Below, piece by piece: positions 24,567 to 35,254 of a stretch of DNA of 64,000 nucleotides; within the stretch, counting starts at the first letter, position 1, and every line of letters starts with the position of its first letter. The stretch covers positions 806,001 through 870,000 of the forward strand of contig NW_017265138.1 of assembly GCF_001638985.1 (NCBI RefSeq), read 5' to 3'. Origin of the DNA: Phycomyces blakesleeanus NRRL 1555(-) (taxonomy: Eukaryota; Mucoromycota; Mucoromycetes; Mucorales; Phycomycetaceae). The notes under the pieces are model-generated. The model saw only the letters and a program-made list of their open reading frames with translations. It had not been told where the DNA came from and searched no databases. Position numbers and translations under genes: made by a program.

Positions 24567-27542
24567 ATGCAAAAGAATATAAGACAAGAAACATATAAAA
24601 TTGTTAAGACTCGCCCCCCTAAAAGGCAAGGCGAACTTAACTTTAGCATCAATTCAGGTGTTTTTACCTGCTCTGAATGCGAAAAAGAGTTCGAAAAGCC
24701 TTGGTTATTGAAAAGGCATTCGAAGGTTCACCATATAAGTAATCAAATGGCAACCAATACTGTACTCGACGAACCCGAGCAGGCCGAATTGATAGTCGAG
24801 AACACTATTCCGGATGCTAATGCATTTGATTACTTGAGTGACAAAGATGACTCCTCCAGTATCGGGGATGAAGAAGACAACATTGTAGACGAGGAAAACG
24901 ATATTGTCGATAATTTCTTTGATATTGAAATGAACAGTAATCCAGTTTTCAATGTGTTCTCTGACATGTTTTCTTCTGCTGCTGCTTCTGATGAGGTATC
25001 AATGACCGATGATGACTCTGAGATCCCGGAAGAAGTCTTTGAGACAATTGGTGCTGTAAATGACCCTACAAGCTGTTATCCTTTTCGCGATCTTCAAACC
25101 ATGATCCTTTTCGCTTTTATTGATGGGGATAATGATATGATCTCCCAGCGAATGTTGAAGAAGATACTGCTTGCGATGAACTTGATCATTAAGATCCAGC
25201 AAGAAACTCCCATAGAAAGAACATTTAAGTTACCTCATTTGGATGCTCTTTTAAATTATCAGGCAAGAAAGAAGTCCAAGATGCCTGTCTTTCCTTCACA
25301 AAGAATATCAGTACCTGGATCAAATGGGGACGCATTCGCCCACATTAATCTTCTGTCTGATCACTTGAGATTTCTTATGGCAAACCCAAAGAAATCCAAG
25401 TTGATCTCGTCCATGCCCGATCATACCCCAAACCAATCGATCTGTTTGGAACAAGGTGAAAAGTGGAGAACCCACCATCTCTTTCAGCAGCCTATGCACA
25501 CTGTAAATGGTATAGATGTCTGGTTTGGAAACATCGTTTACTTGAAAACAAACGATTGCAGCATCTGCTTTTTGGTTGAATCATTCCACACGGCAAATAA
25601 AAACATTTTTGCAAGAGGGTATCTGGTCAGAGCGATTTCGATTGTATGCTATGGCGTTGAGGTTGCTGTTACCAATCTTAGAGTAGAGCAGATCTCTCAC
25701 GTTGACACCACTCCTGTTGAAAGAGATCACTACTACAGTATCTCAAGTAGCCTTACCAGATTGAGTTCTGCTCATGACTTTCTTCTTTTTGGAGTTCATC
25801 CAATGAAGAAGCCTATGCCTCTTTCTGTTTTGCCCGGTAATGTAGATCGCGATGCAGTGTTTTACAAAGTTAGGATTGTTTCAATCATCCTTTTTACAGA
25901 TGACACTTCCAGCAATCGTTCAAAGCAGTACAATCCGTTTGAAAGCTGGTTAATGAAATGCGCTGCCTTGCCTTTTAAGAATCGAAATTCGATAGCAAAC
26001 ATCCAGTTTCTTTCTACAATCCCTAAGAAAGATGGTGCAAATGGTATGTCTCTTCTGCCAGCAATCGTTGATGACTTTAAGAAACTCGAGAAAGGTGTAA
26101 AAATGTTCTCCGCTGAAGACAATGAGTATGTTCTGGTTGTTGCTCCCGTCCTTTGGATTGAGGCTGACACGCCATGTCATTTGGAACTTTGCGGATTGCT
26201 TGGGCCGGCCACCACATTTCCTTGCAGAAGATGCTACATCGAACTTAGACATGCAAAAGACTTTGTGAAGGACTTGTCCTACTTCTGTGAGTGCCATGAG
26301 AGACGAACTCAAGAGCACTATGTTCTTGCAAACTCGTCACCTGGCAGAGACACTGAGATCCCAAATGCTCCGAAAATTGGAATGAACACGCCTGCAAACG
26401 AGATAAGCTTTAGAGATCGTTTGACTGGCCGCTTATTAGAATTGCAGTCGTTTGATCCAGAAAAGGATACACCAGTGGAAATTCTCCACACGATACTTCT
26501 TGGTGTTGCAAAGTATATGGTAATTGACTTGGTTAAGGTCGTGCTTAAGAATGACACAGCCACAATAGCAAGACTTTCAGAATTCTTGACAGATTACACG
26601 CGATCAACTGGTCTATCAAGAAAGTTCACCCAAAACTTGAGACATAGTGGTTCATTCCTCGGTAGAGATTTCAAGGTTCTGCTTCAAATACTTCCTGTAA
26701 TTCTGATTACAGAATTCTCTGGAAATCATGAGCTAGACCTTGTAATACCATGCTTTGTTGAACTTGGCCGATTGTGTTCTCTGGTATTTGTTCGTCAGGT
26801 GATATCAGACTTTGATAACTATATTATCAGAGTAGATAATGCAGTGAAGCGCTTGATCAGAGCATTATTTGACTACGATAAAGGAACCAAGAACAAGCTC
26901 CACAAGGCATATTGCACCAAGCTGAAAGTTCATTACTTGACACATCTCAAGGAAGATATAATTCGTTTTGGCCCAGCCCTCAATTATGAAACAGAAAAGG
27001 GCGAACAGTTCAATAAGCACATTTGCAAACATCTGTTTCATATGAATCGCCAAAACACTTCCAGGGATGTTTGCCTAAAGTTTGCAAAGCAGGTAGCATT
27101 GCAACATGTAATTGACGGCGGGTCATGGATTAATAGCTCTGGCAACCAAGAGAAGTCTGGAACTGGAATAGAGAGGTTCATTAAGGACAACAATGAATCT
27201 TTGTTCTATTACACCTTCTTTGGCGGCTCGAGAGAGCTAAAGGACAACAACGACACTGAAGATATTGAAGATGACGCCATCCAAAACAACAGTTTTGGCG
27301 CGTTTGTTTTTAAAGATGATCCAATCTCTCGCCCTCATATAGGACTTGTCTCAGGCTCTGTTGTTAAGTTTCTTAGCATTGTTCCTCGTACGGATAATGA
27401 CAGAAACAATAACTATGCCAAGGCTGTAATGACAGGTGAGCATTCTGATGTTGCTAACATGAATCTCGTTTGTAAGTTAGATTTGCACATTTTCCGCAAC
27501 CCATTTTACATTGTAAATTTGAGCAAGTTCGGTTCCTACTAG
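24567..27542 (+). CDS. Intact Plavaka-type transposase with C2H2 finger
   Basis: Uninterrupted 991-residue frame. The N-terminus carries a C2H2 zinc finger, CSECEKEFEKPWLLKRHSK followed by VHH (about residues 35-56), probably for DNA binding. Acidic low-complexity sequence follows (about 70-150). The body matches the Plavaka group of fungal cut-and-paste elements, related to CACTA: TDDTSSNRSKQYNPFESW, LLPAIVDDFKKLEKG, LVVAPVLWIEADTPCHLELC, FPCRRCYIELR, TPVEILHTILLGVAKYM and SGSFLGRDFKVLLQILP. A broken relative lies at 52059-55103. Unlike nearly every other transposon gene in the island, this one has no stop or frameshift, so it arrived later or is under selection. Its own inverted ends were not located. 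Family assignment is from memory of Plavaka sequences; the catalytic residues were not pinned down. Confidence 0.8.
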   Translation: MQKNIRQETYKIVKTRPPKRQGELNFSINSGVFTCSECEKEFEKPWLLKRHSKVHHISNQMATNTVLDEPEQAELIVENTIPDANAFDYLSDKDDSSSIGDEEDNIVDEENDIVDNFFDIEMNSNPVFNVFSDMFSSAAASDEVSMTDDDSEIPEEVFETIGAVNDPTSCYPFRDLQTMILFAFIDGDNDMISQRMLKKILLAMNLIIKIQQETPIERTFKLPHLDALLNYQARKKSKMPVFPSQRISVPGSNGDAFAHINLLSDHLRFLMANPKKSKLISSMPDHTPNQSICLEQGEKWRTHHLFQQPMHTVNGIDVWFGNIVYLKTNDCSICFLVESFHTANKNIFARGYLVRAISIVCYGVEVAVTNLRVEQISHVDTTPVERDHYYSISSSLTRLSSAHDFLLFGVHPMKKPMPLSVLPGNVDRDAVFYKVRIVSIILFTDDTSSNRSKQYNPFESWLMKCAALPFKNRNSIANIQFLSTIPKKDGANGMSLLPAIVDDFKKLEKGVKMFSAEDNEYVLVVAPVLWIEADTPCHLELCGLLGPATTFPCRRCYIELRHAKDFVKDLSYFCECHERRTQEHYVLANSSPGRDTEIPNAPKIGMNTPANEISFRDRLTGRLLELQSFDPEKDTPVEILHTILLGVAKYMVIDLVKVVLKNDTATIARLSEFLTDYTRSTGLSRKFTQNLRHSGSFLGRDFKVLLQILPVILITEFSGNHELDLVIPCFVELGRLCSLVFVRQVISDFDNYIIRVDNAVKRLIRALFDYDKGTKNKLHKAYCTKLKVHYLTHLKEDIIRFGPALNYETEKGEQFNKHICKHLFHMNRQNTSRDVCLKFAKQVALQHVIDGGSWINSSGNQEKSGTGIERFIKDNNESLFYYTFFGGSRELKDNNDTEDIEDDAIQNNSFGAFVFKDDPISRPHIGLVSGSVVKFLSIVPRTDNDRNNNYAKAVMTGEHSDVANMNLVCKLDLHIFRNPFYIVNLSKFGSY

Positions 27543-28159
27543 TTCATTTTCAATAATATTCTTTTTGATGAATAAAATGATGCTACTTCTTTATTATTAT
27601 TATAATTATTATTTGAACCTTCTGTTTTCTTCTTCTCAACATCAATTTTTTTGCGTAATTTCTGTGAAGTCATTTTTTGGTTACTCAAACCAACCCCCAA
27701 CTTTCCTTAATAAATCCTTTGTCTCACTTGAACACTTTCTGACTTCCCTAACAGTTTTTTTTCTTACTTTAAAAGCCCACAAGTAGTACTGAACTTAATT
27801 TTATCCTTTATTCGGATGAAAAAAATTGAGTACGAAAACAAATTACAATATTTTGGCCTCTAAGCCAATCATATTGCTTAGGTGCCAATTTTCACCCAAA
27901 ATGATAACAAAAATCTCTGGTGGTGTATGCTTCAATCCTCTGTTTAAATTCATTCTAGTTAAATATAACTACTGGCTGCATTACTGTTTTCCACCCTCCC
28001 CTGTCTCGTAACCAATTATTGTTTCAAATTCTTATTCAATCAAATAATAACAGCTTTTTGGTATGCTTTTAGCTTATTATATAATGCTTATCTAATATTA
28101 TTTTCAATTTTTTTTGATACTTTAATGAAATCTATCAAATCCAGAACTAAACAATAAAA

Positions 28160-29912
28160 ATGAGCAAAAAAAACGTTTCACTTAATATTGCAAATCACCT
28201 TGAGATTTGTGATATTAAAAAGAAAAAGCCATTTATGAGTAACCCCCAATTGGCTGAATGGGCAAAGGAAACCTTTGGCCTTCAAAAAGCTCCTGGTGCT
28301 TCTACAATCTCAAAGATTTTGAAGAGAGGAGACCAGGGATTGATAATGCAAGCCAACGTAAAGAACAGAAAGCGTGTTAGAAAGGGAAAATAGTCTGTAT
28401 GTAATATATCTCAACATTATGCATTTTTGCTCTATATAAAAAATAAAATTAACCTTATTATATTGTTACATAACTATAGCAAATCGAAGAAGCAGTGATC
28501 CTTTAGATCAACATTGCTGAAAATAATCAGATTCCCATCACTTGGGAATTGATTAAGACTAAAGCTACTATTTTTGCTGAAAGAATAGGCGTTAAAGATT
28601 TTAATGCTTCTCAAGGCTGGATAGAGAAGTTTGGAAAGTATCATTATATCAAGATGAATTGAATTTATGGTGAGACTGGTTCAACAGACATAGAGTCACT
28701 TCAGATTGACAAGGCTGCTATCAAAGAGAAGATAAAGGCTTATAGTACTTGTGACATCTATAACTTTGATGAAACAGCACTTTTCTATGCTGCCCCATCA
28801 AGAACAACAATTTCCCGCCAGAAATTTTCTGGTTGGAAGGAAAATAAGAAGCGACTTACAGTAGGCCTTTTGTGCAATGCCAATGGAACAGACAAGTGGT
28901 CTGACATATTGATGATTGGTCATGCAAGAAGACCAAACTGTTTTAACAAAAACAACAAAAAACAAGAGGCAGTAGATCATGGATTTTCTATGTATTATTA
29001 CAACAGTAATGTCTGGATGACACAATCAATCTTCCATGTTTTTCTCTGTCACTATGATCATTCAATGAAAGCACAAAACCGCAAAGTGCTTTTGATCCTC
29101 GATAATTTCTCTGGCCATATAGTAGATTATGCGCCTACAAATGTTGAGCTTCTTTTTCTGCCTCCAAATACTACGTCCCACCTTCAGCCATTGGATGGTG
29201 GTATCATTCAGGCTTTTAAGACTTATTTCAAGTGTAAACAGTATGGCAAGGCATATTAATACATTGGCATGATTTAAAATGGCAATCAAGATAAAATCGG
29301 GCCAATTGATAAAATCTTTGAAATTGATCAATTGTGGGCCATGAAATGGATAAGAGAGGCTTGGGAATCTGTCTCGGCAAAGATTATTGAGAACTGCTGG
29401 AATGCAACAATCTTTTGCTTTATTGAAGACGAAGATAGTGAAGATAGTAGTAAAACAATTTATTGGTCATAATAGTAGTATAATCTTTCAATTCCACTTT
29501 CTTAATATTCTAAATATAATTTATAGATGTAAACCAGGCTATGATTCAGCAAAGTCTGGCTGAAAAGGTTCTCTTTGAGGGTTTACAAGAAACCCTGGAC
29601 AAGATTACTGGATCAGGTCTTCTGTCTCTGGAAGATTGCCCAACAAATGAGTCTGATCCACTCTATGAGAGACAATGCACTCATAGAGTGGTCAATGAAA
29701 ATGAGATCACAGATATTGTGATGGAAGAATATAATGTCAACGAAAATGCAGCCAACAACAGCAATGAAGAAACTGCTGAAGTGGAATTAGCAGTTTCTTT
29801 TAAGAGAACTTATTCTGCTTTGGAAAAGTTTGAGTGTGTTTGCACACTTTTGGATATCTTGGAAGACGAAGATATTGACAGAGACTTGGTCAGTAAGGTT
29901 GAAGGCCTTTGA
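28160..29912 (+). pseudogene. Decayed pogo/Tigger transposase
   Basis: The start MSKKNVSLNIANHLEICD, with PQLAEWAKETFGLQKA and STISKILKRG, is a CENP-B/Psq-type helix-turn-helix. After an intron (about 28397-28480), a DDE_1 domain follows with the DDD triad visible: NFDETALFY (Asp codon 28768), LLILDNFSGH (29101) and PPNTTSHLQPLDGGIIQAFK (29194). In-frame stops interrupt it: TAG 28391, TAG 28504 (in place of the Trp of EEA-hhh-W), TGA 28660, TAA 29257, TAA 29275. Each can be reached from CAG, TGG, CGA or CAA by one C-to-T or G-to-A change. A second intron near 29450-29526 leads to a C-terminal acidic exon ending at 29912. This gene belongs to the enclosing 22996-30628 element. Confidence 0.82.
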
Positions 29913-30630
29913 AACAAGTTCCAGAAAACCGCGAACTCAAACTAAACTAAAGTCACCAGCTTCTTCAAGTCTTTTTAAAATTTATTCTTTTTCAAATAAA
30001 ATAAAAACAATTTTCTATAAAAAATATATTTTTCTTCATTTAAAAATAGAAAAAAAAGTTAGCAGCCAAGTACAGTCAAAGCTTGATTTTGTAATATGTT
30101 TGTAAATAGTAACAATTGCAAATAACAATAAATAGTAATGACAGATAGAAATAATAAAATCTATAATAAAAACTTTTATAATAAAACAAATTAGAATTAT
30201 ATTTATATTTTTCAAGTAAACAATTTTTACTAAACAATTAATAAATGAAACTTAATCAAAATATAGCACATATAGTTTTATTTTATTTCTGAAAAAAAAA
30301 ATGAAAAAAATTTTTATAAAAAAAGTAAGCTAAATGATAACTTGATAACCCAGTGTTTGGCATGAAAACTTAATGCACTTGACATTGATGTCAATTACAA
30401 AATCGTGACAAGCTAGAATTAAAAAAATTTAAAACAAGCTGTAACTATATTGCTCTCATCTGATTGGCTAATTTTTTTTCTTTAAGGATTCAAGGCCAAA
30501 AAATTTCGTAAAAGTGAAATTAACGAGAATTATGAAAGTTAAGCTCTATTTTTCGAGTTGGGTCTTCAGAGCCTTGAAATTATTGAAGCGTGAAATTAAA
30601 GGGGCGTGAAATTATCAAGGGACCACTGTA

Positions 30631-30840
30631 GCTATGATAATATGTCTTAGATGGTGATTATCCAGTAATATCTTTACAAGTATATTCCTCATCTCCAACA
30701 CTAAAACATAGACAAAAGACCAATTGGCAAAGTTAAGATCTTTTATCCTAAAAAGTCAATCATTACTGGTTGCTTGCAACTTCCAATTTTGGTCACCAAT
30801 GTCAACTCTAACAATACTGACATGCTGACACAAATCTTAT
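30631..30840. other. Unexplained 210-bp stretch between pogo end and tRNA-linked repeat
   Basis: Sequence following the right TA of the pogo element. It should be the continuation of whatever pogo inserted into, but I could not match it to the missing 5' exon of MULE relic A. No gene seen. Confidence 0.4.
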
Positions 30841-31185
30841 TGTTCCTAATCTGAGTTAGTCTTCCTTTTACTATAACAAAGTCAAAATGTCAAACCCACT
30901 GGGAATCAAGAAGTATACGTAAAATCAAAGAGAGGATAAAAGATACTTTTTATTGATAGGAATTGAATTGTCTTATATAGTTTTTTAAACTAATACTATA
31001 CATTATCCGCAGTAGCTATTATATTATATTTAAATAGAAGAAGAGTCGTTATACTGCAGTTAATGCTCAGGAAGATGTTACTGCGCATAAAGAGGTACTG
31101 CAGTTAACCATCTTCAGATTTTACGGATTCATCAAAATAATGTCCGACATAGTAAAAGGAAGACCAACCCAGATCGGGAACGACA
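30841..31185 (-). repeat. tRNA-linked repeat, copy 1, with about 36-bp inverted ends
   Basis: The left end (TGTTCCTAATCTGAGTTAGT) and the complement of the right end (TGTCGTTCCCGATCTGGGTT) are inverted copies of each other running through CCTTTTACTA. The core, from about 30890 to 31149, is highly similar to 41491-41755 (shared GTATACGTAAAATCAAAGAG, TACTGCGCATAAAGA, AATGTCCGACA). The right end lies 43 bp beyond the 3' end of the tRNA-Thr gene. It has no coding capacity and could be a MITE or an LTR-type fragment. Confidence 0.65.
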
Positions 31186-31228
31186 AAAATAATGTTTGAC
31201 AAACATAACAGAAATGTATTAAAATAAG

Positions 31229-31301
31229 TGCCCGATGGCTGGATTGAACAACCGACCTCTTGTTTACAAGACAAGCGCTACTACCACTGAGCTAAACGGG
31301 C
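31229..31301 (-). tRNA. tRNA-Thr (anticodon TGT)
   Basis: On the - strand the sequence starts GCCCGTTTAGCTCAGTGG and ends CATCGGGCA. The anticodon stem CTTGT/ACAAG closes the loop CTTGTAA, giving anticodon TGT. The T-arm is GGTTG-TTCAATC-CAGCC. The acceptor pairs 6 of 7 (one T-T mismatch at position 6). The D-arm has one extra base compared with the usual GGTAGAGC (here GGTAGTAGC), which weakens its stem, so the gene may be a degenerate copy. No intron. Confidence 0.8.
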
Positions 31302-31485
31302 TACACGTGTGATATAGCGCGTAATGTATTATTTAATGTAAAGAAATACAACATTTAACATTTTCTGGTGAAAGGCACTGGATGGTGGGTCTCTTTGGTG
31401 ATTTGGTCATGGCAGTTAGCCATGATAGGTAGTACCAGACGGGCAATGATATGAACATGCAAGAAAAATTAGGGTTGGACATGCA

Positions 31486-31725
31486 AAAAAGACCAAAAGG
31501 GAGAATTAAATATGACGTAACTTATAATTGGTCTTTAGGAGTGTTACTAACAAATTGAGCACTGATAAGACATGCAAAAGCAACCAAATTGAAGAATTAA
31601 ACGTGACTTCATCTATAATTGACTTTTGGGAGTATTACCAACAAATTAAACACTGATAAGATATGCAAAAGCAAGCAAATTGAAGAACTAGACATCACAT
31701 CACATATAATTAGTTTTGCATATTA
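31486..31725. repeat. Subterminal tandem repeats of MULE element C
   Basis: Three diverged units of about 85-95 bp lie just inside the left end. Each begins with an ATGCAAAA core (31482, 31572 and 31662) and carries a GAAGAA/GAGAATTAAA block and a TATAATT(G/A)(G/A) block. Two also share ACAAATT(G/A)A(G/A)CACTGATAAG. Subterminal repeats of this kind commonly bind the transposase. Confidence 0.55.
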
Positions 31726-32076
31726 CAAGCATTTTTTTAGGGGTTAGCCTTGATATTTATTAAATGTTTCAAAATTAATGTTGATTGTAAAAATATAAAA
31801 AATGATAATGAAATAAATATAAAAATAAAAATGGAAGATTGTAAAGAAGATAAGTATAGAAATATAGATAAATAGAAAGAAAATAATAAATTGAATAGAA
31901 ATAGAAGAGAATATTGATAATAGAGGTAAGTATAGAATCTAAAAAGTAAAAAAAAATGTAAAAAAGATATATACAAAAAGTTAGTATAATTCAAGATAAT
32001 TCTAGTTTAAAAGCCATACCTTGATTGTTAGTACATCAAAGAATAATCTTCAAGGCTATGTTTTTAAATTATTTTT

Positions 32077-35061
32077 TTATGAAAGGAGTTGATTTTTGGC
32101 CAGCAGAAATTTCAAGTGTTTTTGCACTTGACAAGAAGAAAGTGGTTTACATCTAAGATAATAATTATCGGTTCCACTTTTTCTGGCAAGGTAGCAAATA
32201 GAAAAAAAAAGACAGTCGCCTGTTTTAATTGGAGTATTCCAATATACAGTCACTGCTCTGCTAAATGTATTGGCTACAAGTTGAGGATGGTCAATTGTAC
32301 CAAACCAATGTTGCTGGGGGAAAGGTGAGTATTTGTCTTGGAGACTGCGAATTAGTGGGTTATTGGATGCAGACATATTGCCATGCTCCATTCTTCCGTG
32401 ATAGTAGTTGTTTTGGTGCTTTAAAAATGTTTCTAGCATTTTGTCTTTTACTTTTGACCACTCTTCCAGATCCTGGTATACTTCTATTGCTATCGCCCTG
32501 TACCCACAATTTCTGTCTGCTTCAGGAGAAAAGATTGTTGATATATGTTTTGGTGCGATTATGAGATTTGTTAGTAATGTGAGATTGCATGGTGACCCAA
32601 AGTTGATAATATTTTTTATGGCTTTTTGCTCTTTAGCTGAGAATATTTTTTGTCTAGAAAACAAAGCAAAGATTTAGTAAATTAAATCTAAACAATATTA
32701 AAATCTTATTTTTTTGTTCTTTTTCTGTTTTAATTTTTTTTATAATTTTTTCTTTTTCGGTATTAATGCAATGCTCTAATGCAATCATCTTGCACTTGGT
32801 ATTTTTTAGTCGGCCTTTAATGGCTTCAACTACTGTTAGGCCCTTAAGGTTTTTGAGTTTCTGTGTGTCAATTTGTTTCAAAGTTTTTTCTATCAATTAG
32901 TATATATTGAGTTGTTCTTATTTGCTCTGAGCATTGGCAAAATATTTGCAAATAAGCTCAAGAGCATAGTTGAATTCTGGGGTTATTAGTTTGATATTGT
33001 TGATGTTTGAGGGTACTGGGGTTGCATTTTGGATAGTTAAATGATCTACATAATAAAATGTTATATGAGAAAATCGTCACGTAATTATTGCTACTATTAT
33101 ATATATTACTTTCTCCTTCTAGATAGTTTTTTCTCTAGCGTCTTGGGATGCAGGAGATTGGGATGATATCGAATTTGGCAAGTGTGTGGTAACAAGGAAG
33201 CAGGTAGTTATATTGTATAAGGCATTTGCACGCTTTGACTAGTTTTTTGGGTATAATGGATTTGGATAATTCTAATTTGATTTGATCCATTGCAAATCTA
33301 CAGACTTTAAGACGGATGTCATTTAGTCTGGCAGCATTGACTTTATCAAACACAATTTTTGTTCCTTCTCCAAGGCTTTTCACCATTAGCCAATGCTTGC
33401 GATCTGCAACCTGTACAATTTATAAATATATTATAACCAATAAATGCATAAAATAATATAAAATAAACTTACCAACTTGTCATACCACTTTTTTACTTTA
33501 AGGGTAACTGTCTTCAGTTTACCCAAGGAAGTACCAAGAGAATGCTTGAGAGAAGCATGGGCACTTTCTGCATGGTTCGACGTGCAATTGCCAAAATGGG
33601 CATGTTTGTAAACATACATGTTCACCCAGTTTTCCTTGTCTTTCATTTTTCTGATAAAGTATATTAAAAAAACACAATTTTTTATAGTTAAATACACTGT
33701 TTACATCAAATTTAAAAAATTTATATGTACTTCTCAAAAAAAGCACCAGCAGCTTTTCCCTGGTCTTTGCAATTTTTCTTTGCAAATTCAAGATATCTAT
33801 TTGTTTTCTTTTTTACTTCTTGATGTGTAATGCATTTTAAAGCAATTCGGTCAAGGAATTCTGACAGCTTATCCAACAGGTCTCTCTTTTTGCTACTCTC
33901 ATCTCCCTTCATCATCAGAAGCAATTGCTTTTTAAAGCTGTCTTTGATATGCTTATAGCACAACAACTGCTTTGACTCAGAAAAGACTTGAGTAATAGCT
34001 TTTCTCAATGCTTTTTCATTGTCCGTGATGAAAACATCTGGGAGAAGTATTGTTTTTGTGTTGTTGCTGCTGTTGCTGTTGTTGTTGTTGTTGTCATCGG
34101 GCCAGACTGCATCGCGGAGACAGCTAAGCACCCAGAGATAATTTTATTCTGTCTCATGCTCTACCCAAGCACCGGCAATTGGATACGTCTTTAAAGTGGT
34201 ACGAGGGTTTCCACTCACATTGCTAGTACCAACAATGTTGACATAAGTCATTTGATGACTATTTGTCTTATATGTGGCATCAATAATGACAGTCTCAGAC
34301 ATTCTTCATGCCTCATTGATCACATCCTGATACACAAAGAAGACCATATTCACTTGATTGTCTTTTGTATTACCAACAGAATACCTGACATGGAAGTCAA
34401 GATCTTGCAGAGTGGTGATAAAGTCAAACATCTCCTTTCCTTTTTCCAATTTTCCGAAATGTTGCTTTATATTAGCAATGTCATGGCGAACAATGTTTGT
34501 ATATCCATTAATCTTTAAACTGTTGAAAATGGTGAATACATCATCATTGTTCTCCAGATGCTTAACCACAAGCGCCATTGCCTCAGGCGAGAGCTTGTGG
34601 TGCATAGCATATGCTCTGTGGTCTTCTTTGATAGGGTGGTTATGCTCTGCCTCATGGGAGCATGCAGTGAGCTTTCTGCCCTTCTTGCTGTTGGCACACA
34701 TGAAGCAAGGGAAGTCATGCTTCTATGTGTTTTTTTTGCACTTTCTCTCCTATTCAGGAAGAGTTTCACCCATAACTGATGTTTCAGAAGCAACCTTCTT
34801 GGCTTTTCTGGTATCTCTATATTTGCCAGAGTGCTTGCAAATCAATTTGATGCGAGAGCTTGATGCATATTCAGTAGTGAGAGCAATGTTATGCTTGATA
34901 CCATATGCCTTGGCAGCTTCTCAAACAGCTACGACTGAAGAGAATTCTCTTCTAACAAGAAAAATTGAGTTGAACTCAGTCAAGGCAACATCGTACTTCT
35001 TCCACATCTTGCTAATAATGACAAAGTCGTTGGTGTTGTTGATGTTGTTAATGTTGCTCAT
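32077..35061 (-). pseudogene. MULE transposase C with C-terminal OTU-like cysteine protease domain, decayed
   Basis: From ATG at 35061 one frame runs to about 33721 and encodes an N-terminal zinc-binding-like region, then IIDATYKTN (first Asp) and VFITDNEKALRKAI (second Asp). A spliced exon (about 33660-33476) has NCTSNHAESAHASLK (Glu). Another exon (33417 down) holds VADRKHWLMVKSLGEG. A basic motif IKGRLKNTKCK (AT-hook-like) and then an OTU-like domain follow, with FSPEADRNCGYRAIAIEVY (32077-32664). Five in-frame stops at 34921, 34750, 34723, 34306 and 34144 are all reachable from CGA, CAG, CAG, CGA and CAA by C-to-T. The OTU motif reads DRNC where DGNC is expected, again a G-to-A type change. 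The catalytic Cys remains; I could not place the OTU His. Confidence 0.75.
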
Positions 35062-35254
35062 GTTAAATGACAAAAAAATTACGAGCTGATATTATAGTAA
35101 AAAAGGGCAGTGATTTAATTGGCAATCTGAAGGGTAATTTATCTGATCCCCTCAAAAAAAATGCGTGTAACATGCAAAACTAATTATATGTGGCATCATG
35201 TTTAATTCTCCCTTTTGGTCTTTTTTTGCATGTCCAACCCTAATTTTTCTGAAC

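Larger units (their letters stand above)
22996..30628 (+). mobile_element. Pogo/Tigger-like DNA transposon, 7.6 kb, TA-flanked, with nested insertions
   Basis: The ends are inverted: 22996 starts CAGTGGTCCCTCAATAATTT and the complement of 30628 reads CAGTGGTCCCTTGATAATTT. Each end is flanked by TA (22994-22995 and 30629-30630), the target duplication of Tc1/mariner/pogo elements. The internal motif GCCTTGAAATTATTGAAG recurs at about 23433 and 30571. Its own transposase is the decayed gene at 28160-29912. An ordinary pogo element is 2-3 kb; the excess length comes from a solo LTR (23037-23427) and a Plavaka-type gene (24567-27542). It inserted in or next to MULE relic A. Confidence 0.8.
31462..35250 (-). 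mobile_element. MULE element C with about 50-bp inverted ends
   Basis: The left end starting AGAAAAATTAGGGTTGGACA at 31462 matches the complement of the right end finishing at 35250, with identity through ATGCAAAAAAGACCAAAAGG and GAGAATTAAA. The flanks GAACATGCA (31453-31461) and GAACGTCTA (35251-35259) agree at 6 of 9 positions, a possible decayed 9-bp duplication typical of MULEs. Inside is one decayed transposase gene with an OTU-like C-terminus. The element touches MULE element B, whose end starts at 35255. Confidence 0.7.

Noticed and set aside
31737..31994. An 85-residue hydrophobic frame on the - strand
   Set aside because: It is a translation of an AT-only low-complexity tract (repeated TTTTTAT-like units) inside MULE element C.
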